From assembly GCA_037893225.1 (NCBI GenBank), contig JAZGUH010000378.1:923001-987000 (forward strand): a stretch of DNA of 64,000 nucleotides. The letters are read 5' to 3'. The notes below the pieces were generated by a model. The model did no database searches and had not been told where the DNA came from. It saw only the letters and a list, made by a program, of their open reading frames with translations. The position numbers and the translations under genes are program-made. Of the stretch, positions 1 to 12,100 are shown in pieces. This DNA comes from Hippasteria phrygiana. Taxonomy: Eukaryota > Echinodermata > Asteroidea > Valvatida > Goniasteridae. Numbering within the stretch: position 1 is the first letter of the stretch; every line of letters begins with the position of its first letter.

Positions 1-1349
1 TTCAAGGGCCCATATCTAGAGAACGGTACGTCCGATTGCCTTCAAACCTGGTATGTTGGTAGTGTAGCTCGTGTTATAGATGAACATTGAGGTGACGTCA
101 TGATGACGTCATCATACGATTTTACAGTAATATTAAAATGCAAAATATGTGCACCATCATAATGACGTCATCAAAGGCATAATTTCTCGTAAGACATGTA
201 AATTGGTAGGTCCAATTGTCATGAAGCCTGGTGGGCAGGCAGACTTGTCACAAGCAAGCAAAAATCGCAGTGACATCATACAAAAATAATGCGGAAAAGC
301 CCTATGTTCTGTTCAGCGAAGAGACATAGAGTCCTAGTTTTATACTTTTTATTTTGAAGATGGCCGTCATTAAAGAATTTTTTGCAACCGTTGGTGTTTC
401 CCTGTATAAAGATGCATTAAAAATGAAAGAGACATGTTGGACAAGAGAACTTAACATATTTAAAGTGTTTTTTAGTATGTTTGTAGCACCATATATCAGC
501 AAAACAAAAACAACAAAAAACTTATTTTCCGATTGACTGGTTGACATTTTTGTGTTTTTACAAATTTTTCTTTTGTAAAAATAAAAAAATACAGGAGGCC
601 TCCAAAAAAGAAGCGAGCAGGGACGCCTAAAGCAGATTGAACAACCTTTAAGTTTAACTCAGTTTGACAGTGACATGCTATTTTATATAGCGTCAACAAA
701 TTAAATACGAAAGAGGCGTAAACAATTATTTCACATTGTCATTTCCAAACAATCATATTAACATATTTCAAAACCTTGTCAATGTGTGAAATAATACGCG
801 AAAACTTAACTCGCAATGGTACCGTTTCGTTTAGCCTCACTGGCTGCCATCTTGTTTTTGCTGGACCACTCAATTTTTTATAGGGGAGTTGCATGAGGGG
901 ATTGCAAAATTTTGTTTATTTCGTATGGTGTTTCGTAAGTGAAATTCCTTCATTTTCTTAGAAAACAATTTCCCTGAGAGTCATAGAAATTGTACACAGG
1001 TTGTTGACGCTTTGTTGACGCTGGTTATCTTTGTTGACGCTTGTTGACATTTGTTGACGCTAAATAAGCATTGACCGAGTTTTGACACAATGTTTGACTT
1101 TAGTGCAATAGTACTACATCACATATACAATGTAGGCCTACATGGGTTATTCCTTGTCACACTTTTGGACCCCAAAATTTATGGAATGACCCCCAGGCAT
1201 ATGTGTTTGTTCGGTTGACACTGTGTTGTCGCTCAAAGTGCTCACATACACATGGTACTTGTTGATTTCTGCTTCATTTTTCCCGTTTTTTGCTGAAATA
1301 AATGTTGTGTTTTGTTGAAATAACAGGTGGTGCCATGTGTTTAACGTAG
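1..1349. other. Upstream non-coding flank, no gene recognised
   Basis: No open reading frame here looks like a real gene. The first 170 bases hold three copies of the palindrome TGACGTCA (93-100, 104-111, 163-170), which matches the cAMP-response-element core. They sit in repeat-like sequence about 2.8 kb from the first APEH exon, so a regulatory role is only a possibility. A short tandem repeat lies near 1001-1062. Confidence 0.5.
1001..1062. repeat. Imperfect TTGTTGACGC tandem repeat
   Basis: The motif TTGTTGACGC and shortened variants recur about five times in 60 bases. The array is short and probably arose by slippage. Confidence 0.6.
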
Positions 1350-1353
1350 TTAA

Positions 1354-1832
1354 AGGCAGTGTACATGATTGGTCATTGTTGCAATTTTCAGAAATGGGCG
1401 GATTTGGGGGTTAGTATGTTAAAGGAAATATCATTCCACTGATACCTGTTCAAAGTTTTGCGTTGTTGGATGGCGAAAAAAACGAGAGAAAAACGGCGCT
1501 CGTTTTCAACCGTCAGGCGGATGATAGCCTTTAGTCAAGGCGCGCATGACGCGCCCCGGATATGCCATGGCGCCATCATGTCCGGGGCACGCCACTTGTC
1601 CGAGTAGCCACGCGCGCCTTGACTAACGGCTACAGGGCAGTTTTCCAACGATTTCCAGCTGGAAATCGTTGGAAAACGATATATATTTCCACTTTTCTTG
1701 ACAACGACAGCACACCTGGTGCCATCATTTCACAGGATGATTGAGACTACTATTAACTTAAAGTCTAGTAAAGGTATTTCGTAATAATTCAGTAAAAAAA
1801 AATTGTAGGATTACCAATCGTGTACACTACAT
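1354..1832. mobile_element. TTAA-flanked MITE, family A copy 1
   Basis: The element lies between TTAA at 1350-1353 and TTAA at 1833-1836. Its ends are inverted repeats of about 24 bases with five mismatches (left begins AGGCAGTGTACATGATTGGT). It has an inner palindrome around the TTTAGTCAAGGCGCGC motif. A second full copy with the same ends is at 25033-25516, and the shorter family B elements share part of its interior. It encodes no transposase. TTAA targets are typical of piggyBac, but these ends lack the usual CCC start, so the superfamily is open. Confidence 0.75.
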
Positions 1833-1839
1833 TTAAGGA

Positions 1840-1979
1840 TAGTTGGTTATTTCTAAGATTTTGCTGTTCCTGACCCATTTTGGTTGCGGTATTAAAGTAA
1901 AATCTTTCCTTTGACCGGAAACCCCCCACCAAAATGGGTCAGGAACAGCAAAATCTTGGAAAATAACCAACCTTCCTTG
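1840..1979. repeat. Long inverted repeat (hairpin MITE-like)
   Basis: Arms at about 1843-1887 and 1932-1976 are nearly perfect reverse complements (GGTTATTT... CCTGACCCATTTTGG on the left). A loop of about 45 bases separates them. A related half copy is at 2185-2275. It abuts the right TTAA of the preceding element. Confidence 0.8.
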
Positions 1980-2447
1980 ATAACAACTGTCTAAACACGT
2001 CACAAACCTGCTATTTTAAGATTTATGTCAGCAAAATCCATAAAATATTTAACACACATGTACATTTTGAGTGACCGTATACTGTGCCAAGAACATCTAA
2101 CACAGGAAACACAAACTTTCTTCAACTATATTGCACAAACATTTTCAGACTAGATTTCAAAATTAAAGGTTGAACACAAATGGATGGTTATTTTCGGTCA
2201 ATTTGGACTACTGCTGTTCCTGTCAGATTTTGGTGGAGTATTATTAAAGTAAAATCTCTCCCTTTCTCCTTCCAGTCTGGCCGTCAAGTATCATGCCTAT
2301 GCTCTTTTCAGTTTTCACCCCCAAAATTATTTAGTTGATTCAAAATTGCTATTTTTCTAGAAATAAAATAGTTTTTCACTTTTAAATAAAACATCAGAAG
2401 AAATATACCAGCTTTTAGTTGTGGAATAATTCCGTTACAAATGTTGA

Positions 2448-2653
2448 ATTCGTCAAACAATCCACAAGGGAAACTGACTAGGTAAATTTTGAATACATTT
2501 TCAAAGTGAACAAAGAAACTGGCAGGAGCGGGATTCGAACCTGCGACCTCCGGGTTACCGTACCGGCGCTCTACCAACTGAGCTATCTTGCCCTATGTTA
2601 GAGTCTACCAAAATGTCAGTATCTTTGTTCAGGTGGGCGCTAGTCAGAATTCA
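2448..2653 (-). mobile_element. tRNA-derived repeat, family 1
   Basis: The tRNA-like core is 2521-2592 on the minus strand. It has an A box (TAGCTCAGTTGG), a B box (GGTTCGAATCC), an acceptor stem with one mismatch, and a GGT sequence at the anticodon position. Body sequence is present on both sides of the core. Position 33 of the loop is C rather than T, and the same core recurs many times in the window, so this is a SINE-like repeat and not a working tRNA gene. Confidence 0.75.
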
Positions 2654-2937
2654 ACAAATGAACTAAATGCCTGAACAAATTCTGTTCCTACAGGGTGGAT
2701 CTTTTTGTACATTTTAGGCCCGAAAGCAATCGAGAACAAAAGCCATTTTTCAGAGGGTTATATGTAGTAGCTGCTTAAAATAGAAAAAAAAGTATTTTGT
2801 TAAAATACACACAACATACAATTTGAAAATTCAAACTAAGAAAAAAATATAATTTGTTGAAGATCACAGGCAGTGATTTATATGTAGTTTGTGTACATTT
2901 TGTGCCCCATACTTTTTTCTAGCATGCAGAAGCAGCC

Positions 2938-3182
2938 ATGTTTCCAAGTCTCGATGAAGCAGCAAGCGTTTACCGTGGCTGTGCCGCTGTGCCAACACCC
3001 ACGAAGGCTACCCTGTGCCGTACCAAAGAGGGCCCTCTGTCCGTCTTGACCGACTGGACTCAGAGAGATCTGGAGCGGTCAGAGAAAGTGAAGTTCCAAT
3101 CAGTGCATTTGGTTCTTCCTGGAGTGGAGACTAAGTTGGGACGAGTAGTCAACACAGGATGCACTGCGGAGATCAAGCCAGA
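2938..3182 (+). CDS. APEH: APEH exon 1 (residues 1-81)
   Basis: It contains the start codon and the N-terminal segment with WTQRDLER, a stretch conserved in APEH proteins. It ends in phase 2 at donor GTAAGT. The sequence just upstream, TTTTTTCTAG at 2913-2922, could be an acceptor for a 5' UTR intron. Confidence 0.9.
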
Positions 3183-6100
3183 GTAAGTTATTTTCTATTT
3201 ATTTGTTTGTGTTATTATATTTTTTGGATTTGAATTCTTCATTAACGATATCTTAGCAACAAATTAGCTTGAGCTGGTTTTTAGGGGCTGTCCTGAACAT
3301 CTGAGAAGTATTGTTTCGTAACCCTTTTCTGATAACAGGCTTTCAAGTATTCTTCCTACTTTTTCCTATTTTGTTTTACCTTGCTCATACTTTTCCTACT
3401 TTTTATTGAAATTACCATTTTTGTTCTACTTTTCCTACTTTTTGTCCCACAACTCTGAAAAATGAAATCTCATTAACCCTAACCCCCCGGCTGTTTTTTC
3501 TTGGAACCTTCCCCAATCAGCCAAAATTCAACACTGTGTAGTAAACCAATGGCCTTTCTTCAGGGCAGTTAGGCTGGAGCAGTGGTACTTTCTTCACCTT
3601 CAACCTCTGTTGACCCAGGTTTAAATCCTACCAGGCACACTATTCAGATCGAGTTGAAGTCCCTACTTGATCGCGTCGGTTTTCCCCAGAGATAATACTT
3701 CAGGTTTTCATGTACCTAAAACTGACTTATCCATCTCTGTATTCTCTCGATAGGCTTGTATTGTGATTCTATTTTCTTTTCTGTGAAACCTTGGCTCAAT
3801 CAGGCATGAGAATTTCCCGCCGTTCCGCGGTTTCCAGCTTTTTGGAGGCCAAAATATGTCCTCTCCGAGTTCAATGTGAATCCGGTTTAAAATTTGGGGG
3901 GTAGAAGTGGTCTAGGGTGATTTTATTTTTAGGGAAATTGTGGAAATATCATTGCTGAAATGCCCCGAGATCGGCACTTTTAAAGTCGGCTTGGTAGCTC
4001 TGTTTTTAGACGCTCCCAGCTGTTTTATAAACCCGTTTGTCCGATCCTATTTACACGACGTACGCAGAGCGATGAAGTGCTGTTACAGAGATGAAGTTTA
4101 CTAAACGAATCAACGATCGCGTTAGGTATCAAGTATTCCATAACGTCATAAAAATTGTCCAATCAACGATCCCCTATAATGAGCGTTAGGAAATGCTGTT
4201 GTTGATTGAGCGGCCATCGTATTAACGCTTTGGCCTTTGTGTACGTGAAAGAAAAAAGTTATAGTAAAATTATCGTGAAATATTGAAGGCATCCGACTTC
4301 AAAATGCCGAGAATTTTTGATAGAAATGAAGAACAATTCGTACGTGAGTCGGATAAAGGTGTCAAAGAAAAATGGAAGTGGTCTTGGTTAGAGGAAGATG
4401 TGGAAATTAAACTGCCTGGTAAAAGTGGTATTGCCGATAAAGTAAAGTGCAATCTCGGCGAGTTCGCCAGAAAGGTAGATATACCAGGGAAGTCGATGTA
4501 CACGCTTTGCAATAAACTGATCAACTATGGAAATCGCGGGAAAAGTGCACTGTTATTTTTTATTGTTTAACGTGGAAATCCACATCTCAAAATTCTCAAA
4601 ATTTTCTCAAGAAATAACCCAAGAACTTAAAATATGTATCAATTGGTAACTTGTTATTATAGAGTGATACATTTAGATTCTCAAGTGTCAATTGTGTTTA
4701 TTTCTGCTGTTTAATAGGGCCTATGGACATTCAGATCTAAAAATTACATTGAAAATTGCTTGAAAATGCTACTTTTCAGTACCTAAATTGTCAAAATTTT
4801 CTAAAGGGGGCGCTGACCCCTTCAACCCCCGCCAGGGGGCCTTGGCCCCCTGAAACCCCGGCATGCCTCGCCTTCGGCTCGGGCCAAGCCTATGGCTTGA
4901 TTGGGTCAATAATAGTGAATCGCTATTTTCCAGTTTTTTCTAACACAACCCATTCTCATGCCTGCTCAATCCAGAATGAATAAGTAAATACAGTCGACTC
5001 TTGTTATTACAAACTCAACCTGACCTAGCAAAAGTGTTTGTTATATCAGAATTTTGTATATAAAGAGGAGTGCCAGTCCCATTCACTGTACACATAAATG
5101 CAGAGTTGGGAGACCGAGGCTTTATGTTTGTTATAACCAGAATTTGTATTAACAGTGTTTGTATTACCCAGTTCGCCCTGGGATTATTTTTGCCGAAAAT
5201 TTCGGTTTTCCAAAAAATCCAAATATAGCAGCCAACTTCTGATATACAGCCAAACGCCACAAATACTGATTCGCAAGAGTCATTTCAAAAGTATTTGTAC
5301 GATATTTCTTGCCGAAACCTCATATATTTCAATATTCCGGGTGCGCCCACCGGAGCATAAATTGTAGAACAACAGGCCGCGTGCACAGCGGCCAAGTTCA
5401 AGTTCAACACAAGTCCGCCTCCACAGACTTCTCGGACTTTGTGTGTGTGTACAAAACAAATGAGGGATTAGCGTTTTGAGACGTCACCCGGAGGTGAGTC
5501 GAGGCAACCTTGACATTTTAACCCATCAGCCGTGCCAGTGTATAAAAGCAGCCAGTGCGTGTTAACTCGTATTCCGACACAAACTGGTTAACGAGAGGCG
5601 ACTGTATATCCTTTGGTAAAACAACGACTGGTGAGAACAATGAAAAAGGACCAGTATGTCTGCTGCCACCATTAGTGAAAGATTTCACTTGGTTTTAGGG
5701 ATGTTCATCCGAACCCGGGTACCCGAGTACCCGACCGCTAATGTCGGGAACCGGTTCCAGATTATGGAATTGAGTACCCTTTAATAACCAAATTTAAAAA
5801 TTAATTTCTCCGACAGAGAATACCATTTATCGTGCATTTTTAAAATGAAAACCAGGGTACATGGAAAAACAAAACAGATCAACGTTTATGACACTTGCGA
5901 AAATGCAATTTGCACCGTAAAGATATAGAGCTCACTGTACATGTACACACAAGTTTTGCTGCATTGATGCACCGATGTGGTAGTATTAACCCCTTGGGCA
6001 CAGTATTTTACGGGAGACGTCGGGGTGTTGCAACGGTTCTGGCAGCCAAATCGAACCGCTACAATGTGTTTGAGCAGTCAAGCATGACATAAACAATCAT

Positions 6101-9100
6101 CCAACAATGGATTGAAACTGCACAAACGGCGGCCAATGGCGTCATCCGGCCTGGTGACACTTTTTTGTTGGCGTCCACAGACGTCATCCGTATGCAAAGG
6201 GTTAACGTGCGGACCTTTACGAACAATATAGACCCTTTTGGCTAGGAACCATCCTCAATCCTCCAAAATCCTCCGATTACCCTGCCCCAAAAAATGCATT
6301 CATCCTCAATCCTCCAAAATCCTCATGTGCTTTAAACACCGTTCATTCCGAAATCCTCCAAAATCCTCTGCTTGAAACACCATTCATCCTCAATCCTCAA
6401 AAATCCTCCTTTAAAAAAAAATACCATTCATCCTCAATCCTCCAAAATCCTCTTTGCTTGAAACACCATTCATCCTCAATCCTCCAAAATCTTCTATTTT
6501 TTAAAATACCATTCATCCTCAATCCTCCAAAATCCTCCAAAACTGCAAGGAGGATTTTGGAGGATTGAGGTGGGTTAGGGTTTTAACGGCTACTCAAGTA
6601 CCCATACTTGTTTTCAATCGGGTACCTGATTCCCGTTCTACCCATAAATGTGTACTCCTTATTCACTTTGCTTTTATCAGCTTGCTGAGTAGTATTAGTC
6701 CCTCTGGATCCAGGAGAGCAGTCATCAGGGAAGTGAAGAACAAGAAAGGAGAGGAGAAACAATATCTGGAGGTCAGTGGGTCAAGGGTCGCCAGTTATGA
6801 CCCTCCCCACACCACCCCTTGATTGGCAGTTTTGAGGTCTTAAACAAGTAGAGTTCACTGCCCATAGCACTTTCGAGTGTTCCTACTTTTCCTACTTTAT
6901 TGTTTTTTATTCGTCAAACAATCCACAAGGGAAACTGACTAGGTAAATTTGAATACATTTTCAAAGTGAACAAAGAAAACTGGCAGTAGCGGGATTCGAA
7001 CCTGCGACCTCCGGGTTACCGTACCGGCGCTCTACCAACTGAGCTATCTTGCCCTATGTTGGCGGTCTCCCAAATTGTCAGTATCTTTGTTCGGGTGGGC
7101 GCTAGTCAGAAGTCATAAACCTAGAATGCCGTATAGCCAGGGATCACACCCAATTTTAAGATACAACCTGGGAAGCGTTATTATTTTTTTTTACCTTGCT
7201 CCTACTTTTTATTGAAATTCCTGTGTTTTCCTATGTTTTTTGTTCCACATTTCGAAAAATAAAATCTTGTTAAATATTTGTCATAACAGTGTTACACACT
7301 ATCATATGAAAATCACACAAAGGGCTTGGGGGCAGGAGTTGTGTCGGGTTGGATCTTAAAAAGGATGAGCCCACCCATCGTAGTGGTAGCATTAACTTCT
7401 GGTGCAAAATGAATGGGACTTTACCAGAGAGAAAAACTGTAAGGTTTTAAACTGTAGTGACACCGATTAATTTGTTATGTTGGTGAAAACTCTCACTGAA
7501 AATGAAAAAGATTTTGCAGAATGAGCTGTGTATTTGAAATATTCTTTTTCCCGCTGTCAGGTTTGGGATGGAAGCCACAAAACTCACAATATTGATCTTC
7601 AGGTCCAAGAAAAACATGGAAAAGTGTATGAAGATGGTAAGTAGACAATCCTATGAGTACAAGCTAGCAGTTATGATTTGTTGTTCAAATTTGTGGAGCG
7701 TTGTGGCCTCATGGCTTTATAGTGCACCGGACTCAAGATCTCGGTGATACTGCAGATTGTGGGTTCAGACCAGCTGGGTCATGGTGCTTGTGTCCTTGAG
7801 CAAGACACTTTGTCACAAATTGCTTTTCTCCACCCAAGAGTAAATGGGTACCTGTGAGGGCAGTAATGGTTATGTGTTTGATTAGTCCATCTGCACTTAA
7901 TTTGCAGCCGGGGCTATATTCTCCCAGGGAGCTGAGGTTTCAGGAATGATTAATGGGCCCCATGAGCAGGGGTAATAATAAATAATATGTAGCGCCTTGA
8001 GCACCATCTTGGTGGATACGTACGCAGCAATGAGGGTCCTTACAAACAATACGATACAGAGATCACCAAAAACCCTAACCCCCTAGGCATTTTTACCCGT
8101 CAAAATCCAACACTGTGCAGTATACCTATGGCACATTCTTTGGACATCATAGCTCCATGTTAAGTAATGGTGCCAAGGCGCTACAGTCCTGAACCCATCA
8201 AAATTTAACACAACCTGCTGTTGAAGTTTGTAAGGCTTGGGGTAGTTAGGGTTAAGGAAGCAAGTAAACTTGTATTGAAAGTGTCCTTAATCATTACAAA
8301 ATTTGGGCTATTCTCAGAACTGTTTAGCAGTTTGTCCTGGTCTTCATCGGAGACTCAGCTGGTGTACATCGCTGAGAAAAAACAACCCAAGACCACTTCA
8401 TACTTTGACCCCAAGTCCCAGAGAGCTAACAACGATCAGAGTGGTGAGGGTGCTTCAGGAAAAGACGACCCAATCAAGGTACGGTTTTGTTCTACATGTA
8501 GGTCATTGGCTCGATGCACATCATCACTGCCAAATACGATGCAAAAATTACGGTCTCGGTGGGACCAGTAGCACAGATGGTATACTGCAGTTTTTTGTGC
8601 ATTCAGTTGGGAATTGGTCGCTTTCAGTGTATGACACACTAGTCTTGACTTTGAAGAGTTCAAAATTTGCAATGGACCGGTGGACAGTGTTGTAGTCAAG
8701 ACCATCACAAGACCACACAAGACCCTGCAAGACCAGCACAAGACCAGCACAAGACCAGCACAAGACCAGCACAAGACCAGCACAAGACCAGCACAAGACC
8801 AGCAGTCTTAATCCAAGTCTTAAGCTATTCAAATGAACTGTAACAAAAGCATTCCTTTGTCATGGTTTATGCCTGTTACTTGTGCCTGTTACAAGCTGGT
8901 CTTGTGAATGGTCTTGTGCATGGTCTCGTGCCTGGTCTTGAAATGGTCTCGACTACAACACTGCTGGTGGACCAAGTTCAGTCGTCTAGGCATTGGTCGA
9001 ACAGTCTCAAGACCAAACTAGTCCAGTGTGCTGTTGATTTTTCTTTCAAGTAATAACTGGTCATTTGCCTTTGAGAAAGAACTTGCTCAAGTTCAAAATG

Positions 9101-12100
9101 TTAGGCCAGCTAATTTTGTTGATTTGTATATTTCAGTTCAATTCAGTCAGTCAGTCAGCAGTTTGCAGCATTTAATTTCTTTTCAATCTAAATTTTTGTT
9201 TTGGGTCAAACAATCCACCATTTTTATAAAATGAATTTTGGACTTCATTGAATGAAGTCGACCTTATTTATTTTAAATGAAATTGGTTATTTTGTGGTTG
9301 GTTTAGGCCGGAACATTTCAATTGCTATGTGAGCTGAGAAAGCTCCAAGAAATTTGATTGGCCTGCTGATCAGGGTACTTATTAATGCATGAATAAAATT
9401 ATTGCCGTTTTATGTAGGGAGATGAAAATGTGTTTCATGAGGAGTGGGGCGAGACGCTAACATCTAAACACCACCCAGTGGTCTGTTTACTGGACATCGA
9501 GAGCCAGACTGTCAGCATTCTTGAGGGTGTACCGGATGAAGTTTCAGCAGGACATGTAAGATACTAATTCCGATGAGGGTAAAGTTCGATCTGTTGCATT
9601 CCATTTTTCTGTTGAATTGATTGCGAATCCATAAATTCATAGTCGGACAATATACGAGTCCATACGCTGAGAATCCCTGGGAAGTGATTTTTGGTAAATG
9701 GTAATTGTTCCTCCGGCTTGGTTCCTCCAGTTGGGGTGTTTGAGCGTGAAACTCGGCTTTCCGCCTGTTCCCATCAATATCAGGCATGCAACTTTTCCGC
9801 GTTTTTGGAAATTGAAGAGTTGCATGCCGGCAATATATTCTAGCTGTACCTAGATGTAGAACGCAATAGCTTTTTCCCTCGCTCTGTATCTCTATGGAAT
9901 TCTTTACCTGGCGCATGTTTCCCTTGAACTTATTAATTCCTACATGTACCTCTTGTATCTTTAATTCTTTTATAACTCCATACCTCGAGTGGCTTTTTTT
10001 CAGGTGTTCACAAAAGACCGTGTTTTTTTTTCCTCGCCCCATGGCAATAATAATTTGTTGCTTAGTCTGGTTCAGGTTGCCCCTGAACATGCATGGATAG
10101 GGAAAAAGCACCAAAAATGACAGAATGGCTAAGTTCACTTACGACAAATATCGGCGATTTTTCTGATTTCTGGCATTTTTTGCTGCATTATACAAAAAGG
10201 TATTTAGAACGGGAATAAATATGTATAGCACATATTCATTCCCTTAATATCAAATTTTCCTCACAATGTATTAAATTTCTGTATTTTTGAACAGGCAATT
10301 TGGGCTCCAAATGACTCTGGTGTTGTGTTTGTCGGCTGGTTTCATGAGCCATACCGACTTGGTGTAAGATACTGCTACAATAGGAGGTTGGTCATTAGTA
10401 TTTATTGCTCTTGTACTATTGTAAAACTACTCGTAAAACTATGTAAAACTTTTAATACTTGAAAAGTTGGCTCGCAGTCCCGAAGAAACCTGTGGAAATT
10501 ACAGGACGATGAAAAAATATTGAAATATGTAAGGGAAACCGACAGAATTGTTTTTTAGTTTCTTTGTTCACTTTGAAAATGTATTCAAATTTACCTAGTC
10601 AGTTTCCCTTGTGGATTGTTTGATGAATTATAAGTTTAAAAAGTTGTATCCTCATTGAGTGATCCCCACAATGTCGCTTCCCAGGTTGTATCGTAAAATT
10701 GGGTGTGATCCCTGGCTATACGACATTCTGGGTTAATGACGTCTGACTAGCGCCCACCTGAGCAAAGATACTGACAATTTGGGAGACCGCCAACATAGGG
10801 CAAGATAGCTCAGTTGGTAGAGCGCCGGTACGGTAACCCGGAGGTAGCAGGTTCGAATCCCGCTCCTGTCAGTTTCTTTGTTCACTTTGAAAATGTATTC
10901 AAATTTACCTAGTCAGTTTCCCTTGTGGATTGTTTGAAGAATTATTTACAGATTGAAAACCCAATCCATATGTCATCCAAGGCAGGATTCGAACCCTAAC
11001 CCTCTTTACTGTTTTTCATTATGGTCCTGCTAATTATAAATCCAACAATTTCCAACATAACTGAGAAGCATGCTGAATACAACAGAATCCAACAGCAAAT
11101 GTTGTTGGATTCTGCAGTGTACCACCTACACACTAGCCTTGGCATTTTGCAGCTACCCTGCTGAGTCTAACAAAATACAACAGGTATGAGCCCTGTCAAA
11201 TCCAACAAAATCCAAGTAACTTTTACTAGAAGTCTGCTTCCACCCTACTAAATAGGACAAATTCCAACATGTATATTTAGCTTTCAGCCTGCTAAATATG
11301 ACAAAATCCATCAGGTATTAGGGTTGTCGGCCACTTCGCCCAAACCCCACCTCGCCCAAACCCCACCTCGCCCAAACCCCACTTCGCCCAAACCCCACCT
11401 CGCCCAAACCCCACCTCGCCCAAACCCCACTTCGCCCAAACCCCACCTCGCCCAAACCCCACCTCGCCCAAACCCCACCTCGCCCAAACCCCACCTCGCC
11501 CAAACCCCACCTCGCCCAAACCCCACCTCGCCCAAACCCCACCTCGCCCAAACCCCACCTCGCCCAAACCCCACCTCGCCCAAACCCCACCTCGCCCAAA
11601 CCCCACCTCGCCCAAACCCCACCTCGCCCAAACCCCACCTCGCCCAAACCCCACCTCGCCCAAACCCCACTTCGCCCAAACCCCACTTCGCCCAAACCCC
11701 ACTTCGCCCAAACCCCACTTCGCCCAAACCCCACTTCGCCCAAACCCCACTTCGCCCAAACCCCACTTCGCCCAAACCCCACTTCGCCCAAACCCCACTT
11801 CGCCCAAACCCCACTTCGCCCAAACCCCACTTCGCCCAAACCCCACCTCGCCCAAACCCCACCTCGCCCAAACCCCACCTCGCCCAAACCCCACTTCGCC
11901 CAAACCCCACTTCGCCCAAACCCCACTTCGCCCAAACCCCACTTCGCCCAAACCCCACTTCGCCCAAACCCCACTTCGCCCAAACCCCACTTCGCCCAAA
12001 CCCCACTTCGCCCAAACCCCACTTTGCCCAAACCCCACTTCGCCCAAACTCCACTTCGCCCAAACTCCACTTCACCCAAACTCCACTCCACCCAAACTCC

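Noticed and set aside
2521..2592. Functional tRNA-Thr (GGT) gene
   Set aside because: The core recurs many times with body sequence attached, has an acceptor mismatch and C at position 33. A SINE-like repeat explains it better.
8303..8695. 130-codon plus-strand frame overlapping APEH exon 4
   Set aside because: It is an out-of-frame shadow of exon 4 that continues into the intron.
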